Source: Clostridiales bacterium (lineage in GTDB: Bacteria; Bacillota; Clostridia; Lachnospirales; Lachnospiraceae). Taken from it: a stretch of 57,787 nucleotides of DNA. Under the pieces are notes generated by a model that saw only the letters and a program-made list of their open reading frames with translations, had not been told where the DNA came from and did no database searches. Position numbers and translations under genes: made by a program. The stretch is taken from assembly GCA_012519905.1 (NCBI GenBank), contig JAAYPG010000074.1, positions 1 to 57,787 on the forward strand, read 5' to 3'. The first letter of the stretch is position 1. Each line of letters starts with the position of its first letter. Of the stretch, positions 45,147-54,638 are shown one piece after another.

Positions 45147-46604
45147 ATGGATAAAAGCTTAGAACAAATGGATTATAAAGGCATATTTAAGTATTTCAGT
45201 GAGATATCAAAAATTCCCAGAGGCTCTGGAAATGAAGTCGAAATCAGTGAATACCTGGTAAGATTTGCGAAATCAAGGGGATTAATGTATAATAAAGACT
45301 CAGCCAACAATGTAATAATTATAAAAGAGGCTAGCCCTGGATATGAGAATGAAGCTGCTATCATGCTACAAGGTCATATGGATATGGTCTGCGAAAAGCG
45401 TAAGGATGGTACTCATGATTTTCTCAAGGATGGGATAAAGCTTCTGGTGGATGGCGATTATCTTCATGCAGATGGCACTACGCTTGGTGCTGACAACGGT
45501 ATAGCAGTAGCCTATATTCTTGCACTTTTATCTGATGACAATTTAAAGCATCCACGGATTGAGGCTGTAATTACCACTGATGAAGAGGTAGGTATGAATG
45601 GTGCAAAGGCACTGGATTTATCCTCCCTAAAAGCTGAATATATGATAAATCTTGATTCAGAGGAAGAAGGTTATCTATTGGCAAGCTGTGCTGGTGGATT
45701 AACCGGAACCTGTACATTACCCCTAAAGCGTGTTACAGAAGAGGGTAAGGTGATAAAAGTCAACATAGGTGGCTTGAAGGGCGGACATTCGGGTATGGAT
45801 ATAGTAAATAACCGATCTAATGCCAATAAGATTTTAGCACGCCTCTTATTTGACCTAAGAGAAAAGGCATCCTTTGGAGTCATTCATATGGAGGGTGGCT
45901 ATAAGGATAATGTTATACCCCGTGAGGCCTTTGCTAAGCTCCTGATAGCATCCGAGGATTATAAGCAGATAAGTGACAGTATCGGGGAAATAATGCAGAT
46001 ATACAAGAAGGAATTAGAGAGCAGTGAGCCAGAGTTAGACTATGGGATTGAGGATCTGGGTGATGGTAAGTACGAAACCCTGCACCCTACATCCTTTGAG
46101 AAGCTCTTGTTTATATTAACACAAATACCTTACGGCGTTCAGGTAATGAGCTCAGATATAGAAGGGCTTGTTGAAAGCTCATTGAATTTGGGTATCTTTC
46201 GCCTGGAGGAGGAAGAAGCTATCATATGCAATTCAGTAAGAAGCTCTAAGAGTAGTTATAAGTATTACATTAGCAACAAGCTAAAATATTTAGTTGAGTT
46301 TTTAGGTGGGGATTATATCGTACGTTCCGAGTATCCTGCCTGGGAATATAAAAAGAAATCAAAGCTAAGAGAGCATCTTAAGAAGCATTATAAGGAGATG
46401 TATGGTAAGGACATGAAGGTAGAGGCAATCCATGCAGGCCTAGAATGTGGACTTATTGCCGAGAAAATGCCAGGCATTGATATAGTATCCATAGGCCCTG
46501 ATATGTCCCGTGTTCATACTATAGATGAAAGAGTAAGTATCTCATCAACAATAAGAGTTTATAAATTCCTAGAACGTATTATTGAAGAAAAGATTCGTGG
46601 ATAA
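45147..46604 (+). CDS. pepD: Aminoacyl-histidine dipeptidase (PepD, M20C)
   Basis: 485 aa. Zinc-dependent dipeptidase of broad specificity including carnosine-like peptides. The metal site is H77 and D79 in QGHMDMVCEK, then TLGADNGIAVAY, and TTDEEVGMNGA with the catalytic Glu. C-terminal segments IHAGLECGL and SIGPDMSRVHT complete the metal site. The N-terminal start MDKSLEQMDYKGIFKYF matches the family length. Follows a gap with an inverted repeat, so it may have its own transcript. Confidence 0.93.
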   Translation: MDKSLEQMDYKGIFKYFSEISKIPRGSGNEVEISEYLVRFAKSRGLMYNKDSANNVIIIKEASPGYENEAAIMLQGHMDMVCEKRKDGTHDFLKDGIKLLVDGDYLHADGTTLGADNGIAVAYILALLSDDNLKHPRIEAVITTDEEVGMNGAKALDLSSLKAEYMINLDSEEEGYLLASCAGGLTGTCTLPLKRVTEEGKVIKVNIGGLKGGHSGMDIVNNRSNANKILARLLFDLREKASFGVIHMEGGYKDNVIPREAFAKLLIASEDYKQISDSIGEIMQIYKKELESSEPELDYGIEDLGDGKYETLHPTSFEKLLFILTQIPYGVQVMSSDIEGLVESSLNLGIFRLEEEEAIICNSVRSSKSSYKYYISNKLKYLVEFLGGDYIVRSEYPAWEYKKKSKLREHLKKHYKEMYGKDMKVEAIHAGLECGLIAEKMPGIDIVSIGPDMSRVHTIDERVSISSTIRVYKFLERIIEEKIRG

Positions 46605-46644
46605 GTATATAATTAATTAACAACAATTGGTAGGAGATGGAAGT

Positions 46645-48246
46645 ATGTCAAAGAGCAATACGCATGATGATTTTGACTTTGGAAATGATCCGGAGTTTCA
46701 GGAGAAATTCTATAAAAATATTGAAAGGGTCTTAAGTGACAAAGATTTTGACTCGACTACGAAAGAGCCTTCGGATACGGGGAATCCGGATATTAAGGAC
46801 AAAATGACATATGAAGAAACAACCGCTTCTATAATGAAGGAACCTACCGAAGATATAGATAATATAAGCCCTGTAAAAGATATTGAAGGTTCTGAGATAG
46901 CAGCTACTTCTGAGGATATTGAGGATTCTGAGATGATAGTCTATGGAACTGATGATAATAAAGCTTCTGAGGCAGTGGATATATCTGAGGACAATTATGA
47001 TTCTGACATAGCGGCCGGGGTAGAAGATAATGAGAAATCCAAGATGGCTACTAGTTCTGAGGACATTGAAGCTATAGATGAGACTCTCTTAGACATCAAT
47101 AATTCCTTAGCTAAGCAGATTGGTGAGGAATTGGAGAATCTGGAGGCTGGAAGTCTAAAGAATAAGAAAAGATCCAGAATGAGAAAAATCCAGATTGGTG
47201 TAATTGCTGGATTGCTATCATTATTAAGCATAGCCTTTTTTCTTGGTTTTACTAAGCCTGGAAATCAACTGCTTATAAAGATGGGAGTAAATTTAGGCGG
47301 TAAGATTTGGGACGCATGGACACAGGATTTTAGCACTGAACCAGATATAGTAGTGGATGAGGATTACCTGGATGAGGAAGATATTGATTCTGATGCTGTG
47401 GAGATAGATCCGGATACTATAGTTTGGCCTGAACATCCCGGTTTTGGAAGAAGAGAAGAAGGGGTATATAATATCCTATTATTAGGTGAAGAAGCAATTG
47501 GTTCCGGAACCTCAAGAGGAAGAACTGATTTAATTATTATTGCAACACTTAATAAGAATAATAGATCAATAAAGCTAACATCTCTTATGAGAGATACTCT
47601 TGTACAAATACCTGGTTTCAGGGAGAATAAGCTGAATTCAGCCTATGAAAAGGGAGATGTGGATTTACTATATGAAACCATATCCCTAAATTTCAACATC
47701 CATTTGGATGGTTGTGTCCTAGTAAACTTTGAGAACTTTGAGCAGATCATAGACTATATGGGAGGGCTTGAGCTTACTCTGACTAACTCGGAGGCCAGAT
47801 ATTTGAGGAATACCAATTATATCTCAAACCCTAAGTATAGAACAGTAGTAGAGGGAACGCAGCTCATGAATGGTAACCAGGTATTAGGCTATGCCCGTAT
47901 TCGTAAAAGAGCTGCCATAACTGGTGAGAATAATGATTATGGCAGAACAGATCGCCATAGAATAATCTTAAATGCCATATTTGATAAATACAAAACCAAA
48001 AGTGAACTTGAGTTGGTCACAGTAATGCTTAAGGTGCTACCTATGGTTAAAACAGATATAGATAGTAAGACCTTTGAAAAGCTCTTAGACACATTTATAG
48101 AAATGAGAACAATGGAGATTGATCAGCTTAGAATTCCTGCTAAAGGTACATTTACCGACAATGTTAAGGTAAGAGGAATGGATGTATTAGTACCAGATTT
48201 AGAAAAGAATATTAGTATATTACATGAATTTATCTTTGGCAATTAA
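46645..48246 (+). CDS. LytR-CpsA-Psr (LCP) family protein
   Basis: 533 aa. LCP enzymes attach teichoic acids or other glycopolymers to peptidoglycan from undecaprenyl-linked donors. The first 170 residues are acidic and low in complexity with imperfect SEDIEDSE-like repeats and would be cytoplasmic; a membrane helix follows at about residues 183-203. The LCP domain (from about 275) contains GRTDLIIIATLN, SLMRDTLVQIPG, NSAYEKG and GYARIRKR. The ATG at 46645 follows TAGGAG; a TTG at 46627 lies before that site. Ligated polymer unknown; the glycan locus at the left edge could supply it. Confidence 0.9.
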   Translation: MSKSNTHDDFDFGNDPEFQEKFYKNIERVLSDKDFDSTTKEPSDTGNPDIKDKMTYEETTASIMKEPTEDIDNISPVKDIEGSEIAATSEDIEDSEMIVYGTDDNKASEAVDISEDNYDSDIAAGVEDNEKSKMATSSEDIEAIDETLLDINNSLAKQIGEELENLEAGSLKNKKRSRMRKIQIGVIAGLLSLLSIAFFLGFTKPGNQLLIKMGVNLGGKIWDAWTQDFSTEPDIVVDEDYLDEEDIDSDAVEIDPDTIVWPEHPGFGRREEGVYNILLLGEEAIGSGTSRGRTDLIIIATLNKNNRSIKLTSLMRDTLVQIPGFRENKLNSAYEKGDVDLLYETISLNFNIHLDGCVLVNFENFEQIIDYMGGLELTLTNSEARYLRNTNYISNPKYRTVVEGTQLMNGNQVLGYARIRKRAAITGENNDYGRTDRHRIILNAIFDKYKTKSELELVTVMLKVLPMVKTDIDSKTFEKLLDTFIEMRTMEIDQLRIPAKGTFTDNVKVRGMDVLVPDLEKNISILHEFIFGN

Positions 48247-48259
48247 TAGATTTTCATTT

Positions 48260-48303
48260 AATGCATGGCATAACCTAATCATTGGTTATGTCATGCATTT
48301 TCA
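48260..48303 (+). terminator. Terminator after the LCP gene
   Basis: A 16-bp stem with one G-T pair (48260-48275 with 48284-48299), an 8-nt loop and TTTTC at the end. Confidence 0.75.
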
Positions 48304-48414
48304 TAGAACACTAAAATATAGTCATAAGACTCTAGCATTTCTCATATATTTATTAGCCATATATTTGAACATCGTATTTGAGCATTAGAAGGATAAGAGA
48401 AATGGTAGGTTGTT

Positions 48415-49308
48415 ATGAAAATATTTAAGCTGAGTTGGCGAGGGATATGTTCGATACTTATTTTGATAGTATCTATTACAATCACAGGTAAATGTCTAAA
48501 GCTTATAGGCAGTGAGTTATTAATAAGGGATGCCATCACTAAGACTGTTGATTATGATGAGTTTCGCAGGGTTAGGATTGAGAAGGATAAGTTTGAGAAG
48601 ATAAACCAATACACCCAAAAGCTATTAGCTTTAAGCCCTGAATTACATGGACATCCTTATATAAATCGAATTGCTTATCTAACATATTCTATGATTTTAT
48701 CAGATTATGATTTGCTATCTAGGCCAGTGCCTGATGTGAATGTATTTCTTCGGGGGATTGATAGGCTATCAAAGACAAGAACTTTTCAGGAGTTATATGG
48801 TTATTATCGGGAGATATTCTCGGATATAAGATATTTTCCGGTTCCTCTGATGGGGAAAGATGCTGAGGGAGTGTCATATGTGGATAGCTGGTTTGCCCCT
48901 AGAAGCTATGGGGGGAATAGAAAACATGAGGGTACTGATCTTATGGCAGCTAATAATACCCGGGGGTATTTTCCTATACTTAGTATAACTGACGGAGTTG
49001 TAGAGAATATGGGCTGGCTAGAGCAGGGAGGTTACCGTATCGGTATACGCTCAGTGTCTGGTGGATATTTTTATTATGCCCACATGGATACTTATGCTCC
49101 GGGGCTAAAGATTGGTGATTCGGTAATTGCAGGTCAGCTCCTGGGCTTTATGGGTGATTCAGGCTATGGAACAGAAGGTACTATAGGACAGTTTGATGTT
49201 CATCTTCATCTGGGTATCTATGTGTCATCAGAGGGTATGGAAATGAGTGTAAATCCCTATTGGATACTTAAGATTCTAGAGGATAATAGAACCCAGCTTG
49301 CACATTGA
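48415..49308 (+). CDS. M23 (LytM-type) peptidoglycan endopeptidase
   Basis: 297 aa. An N-terminal hydrophobic segment (about residues 8-28) acts as signal anchor; the domain from residue 160 has zinc ligands H171 and D175 in KHEGTDL and H265 in the HLHLG motif (H263-L-H265), plus YAHMD. All LytM residues appear intact, so it is probably an active cell wall hydrolase rather than a regulator. A ribosome-binding site is weak (GGTAGG). Monocistronic, between the LCP terminator and nifS. Confidence 0.88.
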   Translation: MKIFKLSWRGICSILILIVSITITGKCLKLIGSELLIRDAITKTVDYDEFRRVRIEKDKFEKINQYTQKLLALSPELHGHPYINRIAYLTYSMILSDYDLLSRPVPDVNVFLRGIDRLSKTRTFQELYGYYREIFSDIRYFPVPLMGKDAEGVSYVDSWFAPRSYGGNRKHEGTDLMAANNTRGYFPILSITDGVVENMGWLEQGGYRIGIRSVSGGYFYYAHMDTYAPGLKIGDSVIAGQLLGFMGDSGYGTEGTIGQFDVHLHLGIYVSSEGMEMSVNPYWILKILEDNRTQLAH

Positions 49309-49452
49309 TTATAGGAAATTTGAGGATAAGAGAATAAAATTTATAATCTAATTAAATTTATATAGAATTTATATAGTAATATATAGTATAATAAAGGCTA
49401 TTGATGTGTTATTCTAATAATACAAGTCACTAGTATAAAGGATGTTTATTAT

Positions 49453-50640
49453 ATGGAAGTATATTTGGACAATTCAGCAACTACCAAAGTAACTGATGCT
49501 GTCAGAGATTTAATGATAAAGGTATTGTATGAGGATTATGGCAACCCTTCATCTATGCATATGATGGGAGTAATTGCTGAAAGATATTTGAAGGAGTCGG
49601 CCCAGCAGATAGCAGATTGTCTTAAGGTTGACCCAAAGGAAATAATATTTACCTCCAGTGGTACAGAAGCTAATAATCTGGCCCTTATAGGAGCAGCTAA
49701 GGCATATCATAGGCGGGGAAGACATATCATAACTACTAGGATTGAACACCCCTCAGTTCATCAACCGCTCCTAGATTTAGAGGAAAATGATTATGAACTT
49801 GATTTTATTCCAGTGGATAATTCCGGTAGAATTATAAAGGACAAGTTGTATGCATCTATAAAAGCTGATACCATTTTGGTATCCATCATGTATGTTAACA
49901 ATGAAATAGGTGCTGTTCAGGATATAGAGGAAATAGCTAGAGAAATAAAATCTATAAAAAATGATATAATTTTTCATGTAGATGGTATACAGGCCTTTGG
50001 CAAGTATAGGATTTATCCCAAGAGAATGGGAATTGATCTTCTGTCTATAAGCGGACATAAGATACATGGGCCCAAGGGTAGTGGAGCCTTGTATGTAAAT
50101 GACAGTATAAGAATTAAGCCTATCCTATTTGGGGGAGGTCACCAAAGGGGCCTTCGTTCAGGAACGGAGAATGTTCCTGCCATAGCAGGTTTGGGGCAGG
50201 CGGCAGTAGAACTTTATAAAGACTTTGAGCCAAAGATTCAAAGAATGTATGAGCTTAAGCAGAGTTTTATAAGAGAGGTTAGTAAGCTTGAGGGTGTTAT
50301 AATTAATGGGCTGCCCAAGGAGACTACTGAGGACTTTGAGATGGACCATATTAAGATGACTGCCCCCCACATTATATCCGTCAGCTTTAAGGGGGTAAGA
50401 AGTGAAGTGCTTCTTCATGCCCTAGAGGAACGGGGGGTCTATGTATCGGCAGGTTCTGCCTGTAGCTCTCACCATCCTCAGCCAAGTAAGGCGCTTATAG
50501 CTATTGATATTCCAAAGGATTTAATTGATTCCACATTAAGATTTTCATTATCAGAAATGACTACTAGGAAAGATCTAGATTATGCTATAGAACAGCTTAG
50601 GGATATTCTTCCCAAGCTAAGAAGATATACAAGAAGATAA
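49453..50640 (+). CDS. Cysteine desulfurase (IscS/NifS family)
   Basis: 395 aa PLP enzyme that takes sulfur from cysteine as a persulfide. The PLP lysine is K203 in SISGHKIHG, and the persulfide cysteine is C337 in SAGSACSSHH, in a longer loop of the IscS/NifS (group I) type. EVYLDNSATTKVT at the N-terminus is typical. Directly followed by thiI (32-nt gap), so its sulfur is probably passed to ThiI for 4-thiouridine in tRNA, as with NifZ in B. subtilis. AT-rich upstream region with a TATAAT at 49387-49392 but no clear -35. Confidence 0.92.
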   Translation: MEVYLDNSATTKVTDAVRDLMIKVLYEDYGNPSSMHMMGVIAERYLKESAQQIADCLKVDPKEIIFTSSGTEANNLALIGAAKAYHRRGRHIITTRIEHPSVHQPLLDLEENDYELDFIPVDNSGRIIKDKLYASIKADTILVSIMYVNNEIGAVQDIEEIAREIKSIKNDIIFHVDGIQAFGKYRIYPKRMGIDLLSISGHKIHGPKGSGALYVNDSIRIKPILFGGGHQRGLRSGTENVPAIAGLGQAAVELYKDFEPKIQRMYELKQSFIREVSKLEGVIINGLPKETTEDFEMDHIKMTAPHIISVSFKGVRSEVLLHALEERGVYVSAGSACSSHHPQPSKALIAIDIPKDLIDSTLRFSLSEMTTRKDLDYAIEQLRDILPKLRRYTRR

Positions 50641-50672
50641 ATAAAGACGAAGACGAAAGGTTAAGGTAGAAG

Positions 50673-51848
50673 ATGTTTAGAGCGTTTTTAATAAAATACG
50701 CAGAAATTGGGTTAAAGGGAAATAACCGCTATATATTTGAAAATGCACTCCGGGATAGAATTGCAGGAGTACTAAATCCTCTTGGTACTTATAATGTACG
50801 CAAGGAGCAGGGAAGGGTATTCGTAGAATGTCCTGAAAATTATGATTATGAGGAGACAGTAGAGGCCCTACAGAGGGTATTTGGTATATCATCCATTTGT
50901 CCAGTAGTGGTAATTGATGATTCTGATTGGGATGCACTAACTAAAGGTGTAGGAGATTATGTGGATACTATGTATCCTGATAAGAATATTACATTTAAGG
51001 TTATGGCAAAGCGCGCAGATAAGAATTATCCCTTGACCTCTCCTGAAATATGTAGGGAGATGGGGGCCTATCTTCTAAAAAGATTTCCAGAGCTTAAGGT
51101 GGATGTTCACCAGCCAGAACTTCGACTTACTGTGGAGGTACGTACAAGAGTCTATGTTTACTCTACAGATATACCAGGCCCCGGTGGTATGCCCGTAGGA
51201 ACCAATGGAAAAGCCATGCTTCTTTTGTCTGGAGGAATTGATAGTCCTGTAGCGGGATATATGATTGCAAAACGAGGAGTGTCAATGGCGGCGGTTTATT
51301 TTCATGCGCCTCCCTATACAAGTGAAAGGGCCAAGCAGAAGGTAGTAGATTTAGCTAAGGGCATTTCAAAGTATACAGGTAGGATGAAGCTGTTTGTGGT
51401 GAATTTTACAGATATACAGCTGTATATCTATGATAAATGTCCCCATAATGAGCTTACGATTATTATGCGAAGATATATGATGAGAATAGCTGAGAAGCTA
51501 GCTGAAGAAGAAAACTGTCTGGGACTTGTTACTGGTGAAAGCATAGGACAAGTGGCTAGTCAGACTATGCATAGTCTGGCATCTACCAATGAGGTGTGCT
51601 CTATGCCTGTATATAGACCTCTTGTTGCTTTTGACAAGAAGGATATAGTGGATATAGCAAAAAATATAGATACCTATGAGACCTCCATATTACCATATGA
51701 GGATTGCTGTACAATATTTGTTGCTAAGCATCCTGTTACCAAGCCTAATTTAAAGACTATCCGTAACTCGGAAAGAAGACTTGAAGAGGGTATTGATGAT
51801 ATGGTAGATATGGCACTTAAGACAGTAGAGATAATTAACATAGATTAA
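50673..51848 (+). CDS. thiI: tRNA 4-thiouridine synthase ThiI
   Basis: 391 aa. N-terminal ferredoxin-like and THUMP domains (residues 1-165) bind tRNA, and the PP-loop S186-G-G-I-D-S adenylates uridine 8. There is no C-terminal rhodanese domain, as usual in Firmicutes, where a dedicated cysteine desulfurase (upstream gene) hands over sulfur directly. ILPYEDCCTIFVAKHP near the end is typical. Uridine-8 thiolation gives near-UV protection; thiamine synthesis is unlikely without the rhodanese part. Confidence 0.95.
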   Translation: MFRAFLIKYAEIGLKGNNRYIFENALRDRIAGVLNPLGTYNVRKEQGRVFVECPENYDYEETVEALQRVFGISSICPVVVIDDSDWDALTKGVGDYVDTMYPDKNITFKVMAKRADKNYPLTSPEICREMGAYLLKRFPELKVDVHQPELRLTVEVRTRVYVYSTDIPGPGGMPVGTNGKAMLLLSGGIDSPVAGYMIAKRGVSMAAVYFHAPPYTSERAKQKVVDLAKGISKYTGRMKLFVVNFTDIQLYIYDKCPHNELTIIMRRYMMRIAEKLAEEENCLGLVTGESIGQVASQTMHSLASTNEVCSMPVYRPLVAFDKKDIVDIAKNIDTYETSILPYEDCCTIFVAKHPVTKPNLKTIRNSERRLEEGIDDMVDMALKTVEIINID

Positions 51849-51861
51849 AGGGTAAGCAAAA

Positions 51862-51882
51862 GAGCTGCCTAAAGGGCAGCTC
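51862..51882. terminator. Bidirectional hairpin between thiI and the HPr-like gene
   Basis: GAGCTGCC and GGCAGCTC pair around a 4-5 nt loop. On the minus strand TTTT follows directly, making it a terminator for the HPr-like gene; on the plus strand the tail is poor. Confidence 0.75.
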
Positions 51883-51915
51883 GGTTAATTTGATTTCGTA
51901 TATAATCAAATATGA

Positions 51916-52149
51916 TTATTCAACGATATATGGCTTTAGGATGGTGAGAATTTGCTCTAAATTATCCTCTCCATGGATGTTTAGATCAATAGTCTTAGAT
52001 AAATCAAGACTGAATATACCCATAATGGATTTTGCATCTATAACATATCTGCCTGAAACCAAATCAAAATCGGAATCAAATTTTGTAACATCATTAACGA
52101 AAGCTTTTACCTTATCAATGGAATTCAAAGATATTTTTACAGTCTTCAT
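51916..52149 (-). CDS. HPr-like protein without the phospho-histidine
   Basis: 77 aa, the size and fold pattern of HPr. The block DAKSIMGIFSLDL corresponds to the Ser46 region of HPr, and the C-terminal helix (NLEQILTILKPYI) also fits. At the active site, where HPr has LHARPA, this protein reads SIDKVKA: the phosphorylated histidine is missing. It therefore cannot act as a PTS phosphocarrier and may be a regulator. AAAGGAGGAG just upstream of the minus-strand ATG argues for real expression. Related clostridia have similar 'HPr family' orphans. Confidence 0.82.
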   Translation of the reverse strand: MKTVKISLNSIDKVKAFVNDVTKFDSDFDLVSGRYVIDAKSIMGIFSLDLSKTIDLNIHGEDNLEQILTILKPYIVE

Positions 52150-52359
52150 AGTAACAACTCCTCCTTTATATCAGTATAAGTATATACTATATTTTAACAA
52201 ATCAAAAGTCAATATACAAAGTACATAAAAAAAGCAGGAAAAGTTGTATAGGTAAGTGAAGTATAACGATATTGAAGAATAAGGATGCCAGCTACCAAAG
52301 TTTACCAGGACTACTGTTTATGCCGGTAGCAGGTTCTAATGATAGAAAGGATTTAGGAT

Positions 52360-53706
52360 ATGACTAAAAGAGTAGCATTCTTGACTCTTGGCTGTAAGGT
52401 GAACTCATATGAGACAGAGGCAATAAGGGGAATGTTTGAGGCCGCAGGTTATGGGGTTGTGAATTTTAAGGAACTAGCCGATGTATATTTAGTAAATACC
52501 TGTACTGTTACTAACATAGCAGATAGAAAATCACGCCAAATGCTACATCAAGCAAGAAAAAGAAACCCAGATGCCATAATAATAGCTGTCGGTTGCTATG
52601 TCCAGGCTAAAGAAGAGGAATTACTTGAGGACAGTAGTGTGGATCTGGTGGTAGGCAACAATAGAAAATCAGAGATTGTAAAGCTTGTGGAGAATTATAG
52701 GGCTGACAATGATATTAATACCAATATGGTAATTGATATTGGGTCTGAAAGAGAATTTGAAGAGCTATCTATTATTTCGACCATGGAAAAGACCAGGGCC
52801 TTTATTAAGATACAGGACGGTTGCAATAGATTCTGCTCCTATTGCATAATTCCCTATGTAAGAGGAAGAGTAAGAAGCAGAAATGAAGAGGAAATCTTAG
52901 AGGAGATTACTAAGCTTTCAGAAGCAGGCTATAAGGAAGTAGTATTAACAGGAATCCATATATCATCCTATGGGACTGATAGACTGGACGAGAAGGAAGA
53001 TCTATATAGGGTTATGCCCTTAGCCTCGCTTATAAAAGCAATTGGAGCAATACCAGGCATAGATAGAATAAGGCTAGGCTCCCTAGAACCAAGAATAATC
53101 ACAGAGGATTTCGTCAAGGAGATTGCAGGAGTAAAGCAGTTTTGTCCTCATTTTCATCTATCACTACAAAGTGGTAGTGATACTGTACTAAAGCGTATGA
53201 ATAGAAAATATTCTTCCCATGAGTATAAGGATAAGGTAGAGCTAATAAGAAAATATTTTGAGAATCCGGCCTTTACAACAGATATAATTGTAGGCTTTCC
53301 CGGTGAAACAGATAAGGAGTTTGAGGAAACACTGGAATTTGTCCAAAGGATTAGATTCTCAGCTATCCATGTATTTAAGTACTCCAAAAGGGCTGGCACC
53401 AAGGCTGCTGATATGGCAGATCAGATTCCTGAGGATATAAAGCACCAGAGAAGTAATATTCTAAGCTCTGCTGCTAGGCAGATGTCTGCGGATTATATGG
53501 ATTTATTTTTGGGAAGAATAGAGAGCATACTCATAGAAGAGGAGACTATAATTGAGGGTAAGCCATATCTGATAGGACATAATGAGAGATATCTTAAGCT
53601 TGCAATCAGTTCTAATAAAGATATAAGTAATAATATTAATCAGATAATGAATGTTAGGATTAATAAGAAACTAAATGATGAGATATTACTTTGTGATATT
53701 AAATAG
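52360..53706 (+). CDS. mtaB: tRNA t6A37 methylthiotransferase MtaB
   Basis: 448 aa radical-SAM enzyme that adds a methylthio group to t6A37 of tRNAs reading ANN codons. The N-terminal UPF0004 domain carries C12, C48 and C79 for one iron-sulfur cluster; the radical-SAM cluster motif is C155-X3-C159-X2-C162. A TRAM domain lies at the C-terminus. FLTLGCKVNSYE distinguishes MtaB from MiaB and RimO. A short leader (52229-52359) has a small GCTACC/GGTAGC hairpin. Confidence 0.94.
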   Translation: MTKRVAFLTLGCKVNSYETEAIRGMFEAAGYGVVNFKELADVYLVNTCTVTNIADRKSRQMLHQARKRNPDAIIIAVGCYVQAKEEELLEDSSVDLVVGNNRKSEIVKLVENYRADNDINTNMVIDIGSEREFEELSIISTMEKTRAFIKIQDGCNRFCSYCIIPYVRGRVRSRNEEEILEEITKLSEAGYKEVVLTGIHISSYGTDRLDEKEDLYRVMPLASLIKAIGAIPGIDRIRLGSLEPRIITEDFVKEIAGVKQFCPHFHLSLQSGSDTVLKRMNRKYSSHEYKDKVELIRKYFENPAFTTDIIVGFPGETDKEFEETLEFVQRIRFSAIHVFKYSKRAGTKAADMADQIPEDIKHQRSNILSSAARQMSADYMDLFLGRIESILIEEETIIEGKPYLIGHNERYLKLAISSNKDISNNINQIMNVRINKKLNDEILLCDIK

Positions 53707-53714
53707 GGCGATTT

Positions 53715-53756
53715 TTAGTATTCTATAGGGTAGAAGAAGCCATTCTAGGATACTAA
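53715..53756 (+). other. 11-bp hairpin after mtaB
   Basis: TTAGTATTCTA pairs with TAGGATACTAA around a 20-nt loop; only a short AT-rich tail follows. A weak terminator at best. Confidence 0.45.
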
Positions 53757-53769
53757 TTAAATAATGTAT

Positions 53770-53798
53770 TTGATATTTTTTAATATATATATTAATAT
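53770..53798 (+). promoter_or_regulatory. Promoter for the ireB operon
   Basis: TTGATA at 53770-53775, a 17-nt spacer and TAATAT at 53793-53798, in a very AT-rich stretch. Confidence 0.5.
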
Positions 53799-53861
53799 AG
53801 TAGATAATAAGGAAGATTAGTTAACAGGATCTAGAACCCTAAGGGGGAAGGAAGTGATTCA

Positions 53862-54122
53862 ATGCGAAAGGTTAACAACACACAATATTTTAAGGTGCAG
53901 AAGGATACAGAGACAATTGTATCGGATGTAATTGATAAAGTGTATGTGGCATTAACGGAAAAAGGATACAATCCGGTGAATCAGATTGTCGGATATGTAA
54001 TGTCGGGAGACCCGACATACATAACAAGCCACAATGGAGCCCGAAGCCTTATCATGAAGGTGGAACGGGATGAGATTATTGAAGAATTACTTAGATATTA
54101 TATTGACGGTGAATTCAATTAA
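53862..54122 (+). CDS. ireB: IreB family regulatory phosphoprotein (UPF0297)
   Basis: 86 aa. IreB is the substrate of the PASTA kinase IreK in Enterococcus and influences cephalosporin resistance. Conserved parts are EKGYNPVNQIVGYVMSGDPTYI and the end RDEIIEELLRYYIDGEF. The N-terminus (residues 3-20) contains several threonines where phosphorylation would occur. GGGGGAAGG precedes the ATG. First of the ireB-ruvX-DUF1292 order that is conserved across Firmicutes. Confidence 0.93.
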   Translation: MRKVNNTQYFKVQKDTETIVSDVIDKVYVALTEKGYNPVNQIVGYVMSGDPTYITSHNGARSLIMKVERDEIIEELLRYYIDGEFN

Positions 54123-54151
54123 GAGGAATTTGAATTGAGGGAGAGAACCAT

Positions 54152-54598
54152 ATGAGAATCATGGGACTTGACTATGGTTCCGTAACAGTAGGAGTAGCCA
54201 TAAGTGATCCACTACTATTGACTGCCCAGGGAATTGAAGTCATTCATAGAAAGCAGGAAAATAAGCTTAGGAGGACTCTGGCTAGAATTGACGAGCTTAT
54301 TGCAGAATACGGTGTTAGTGAGATTGTTGTTGGATATCCTAAGAATATGAACAATACAATCGGAGAGCGTGCAAGCAAAACTGAAGAATTTGTTAAGATG
54401 CTTCAGGCCAGAACAAAACTAAAAGTAATCCTTTGGGATGAGCGGCTAACAACGGTAGCAGCCGGACAGGTCCTTACAGAGGCTGGCGTAGACTATAAAA
54501 AGAAAGCACTTGTTATAGACAAGATTGCTGCAGTATTTATTCTTCAAGGATATTTGGACAAACTATATAATAGCCGTAATATTAACAATGAGGATTGA
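54152..54598 (+). CDS. ruvX: RuvX/YqgF family RNase H-fold protein
   Basis: 148 aa. [18 protein letters not shown] is the first acidic motif; [16 protein letters not shown] and ILWDERLTT follow, matching YqgF. Proposed roles are Holliday junction resolution and 16S rRNA 5'-end maturation. GAGGGAGAG precedes the ATG. Part of the ireB operon. Confidence 0.94.
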   Translation: MRIMGLDYGSVTVGVAISDPLLLTAQGIEVIHRKQENKLRRTLARIDELIAEYGVSEIVVGYPKNMNNTIGERASKTEEFVKMLQARTKLKVILWDERLTTVAAGQVLTEAGVDYKKKALVIDKIAAVFILQGYLDKLYNSRNINNED

Positions 54599-54638
54599 TT
54601 AAGGACTATAAGGAATTATTTAGAAGGGTTTGAAATTT

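Noticed and set aside
51890-52228. 112-codon plus-strand ORF
   Set aside because: Exactly antisense to the HPr-like gene, which has a clear ribosome-binding site and protein family; this frame has neither.
52280-52345. Riboswitch in the mtaB leader
   Set aside because: Only a 6-bp GCTACC/GGTAGC stem with a large loop; no known aptamer pattern, terminator or anti-terminator pairing.
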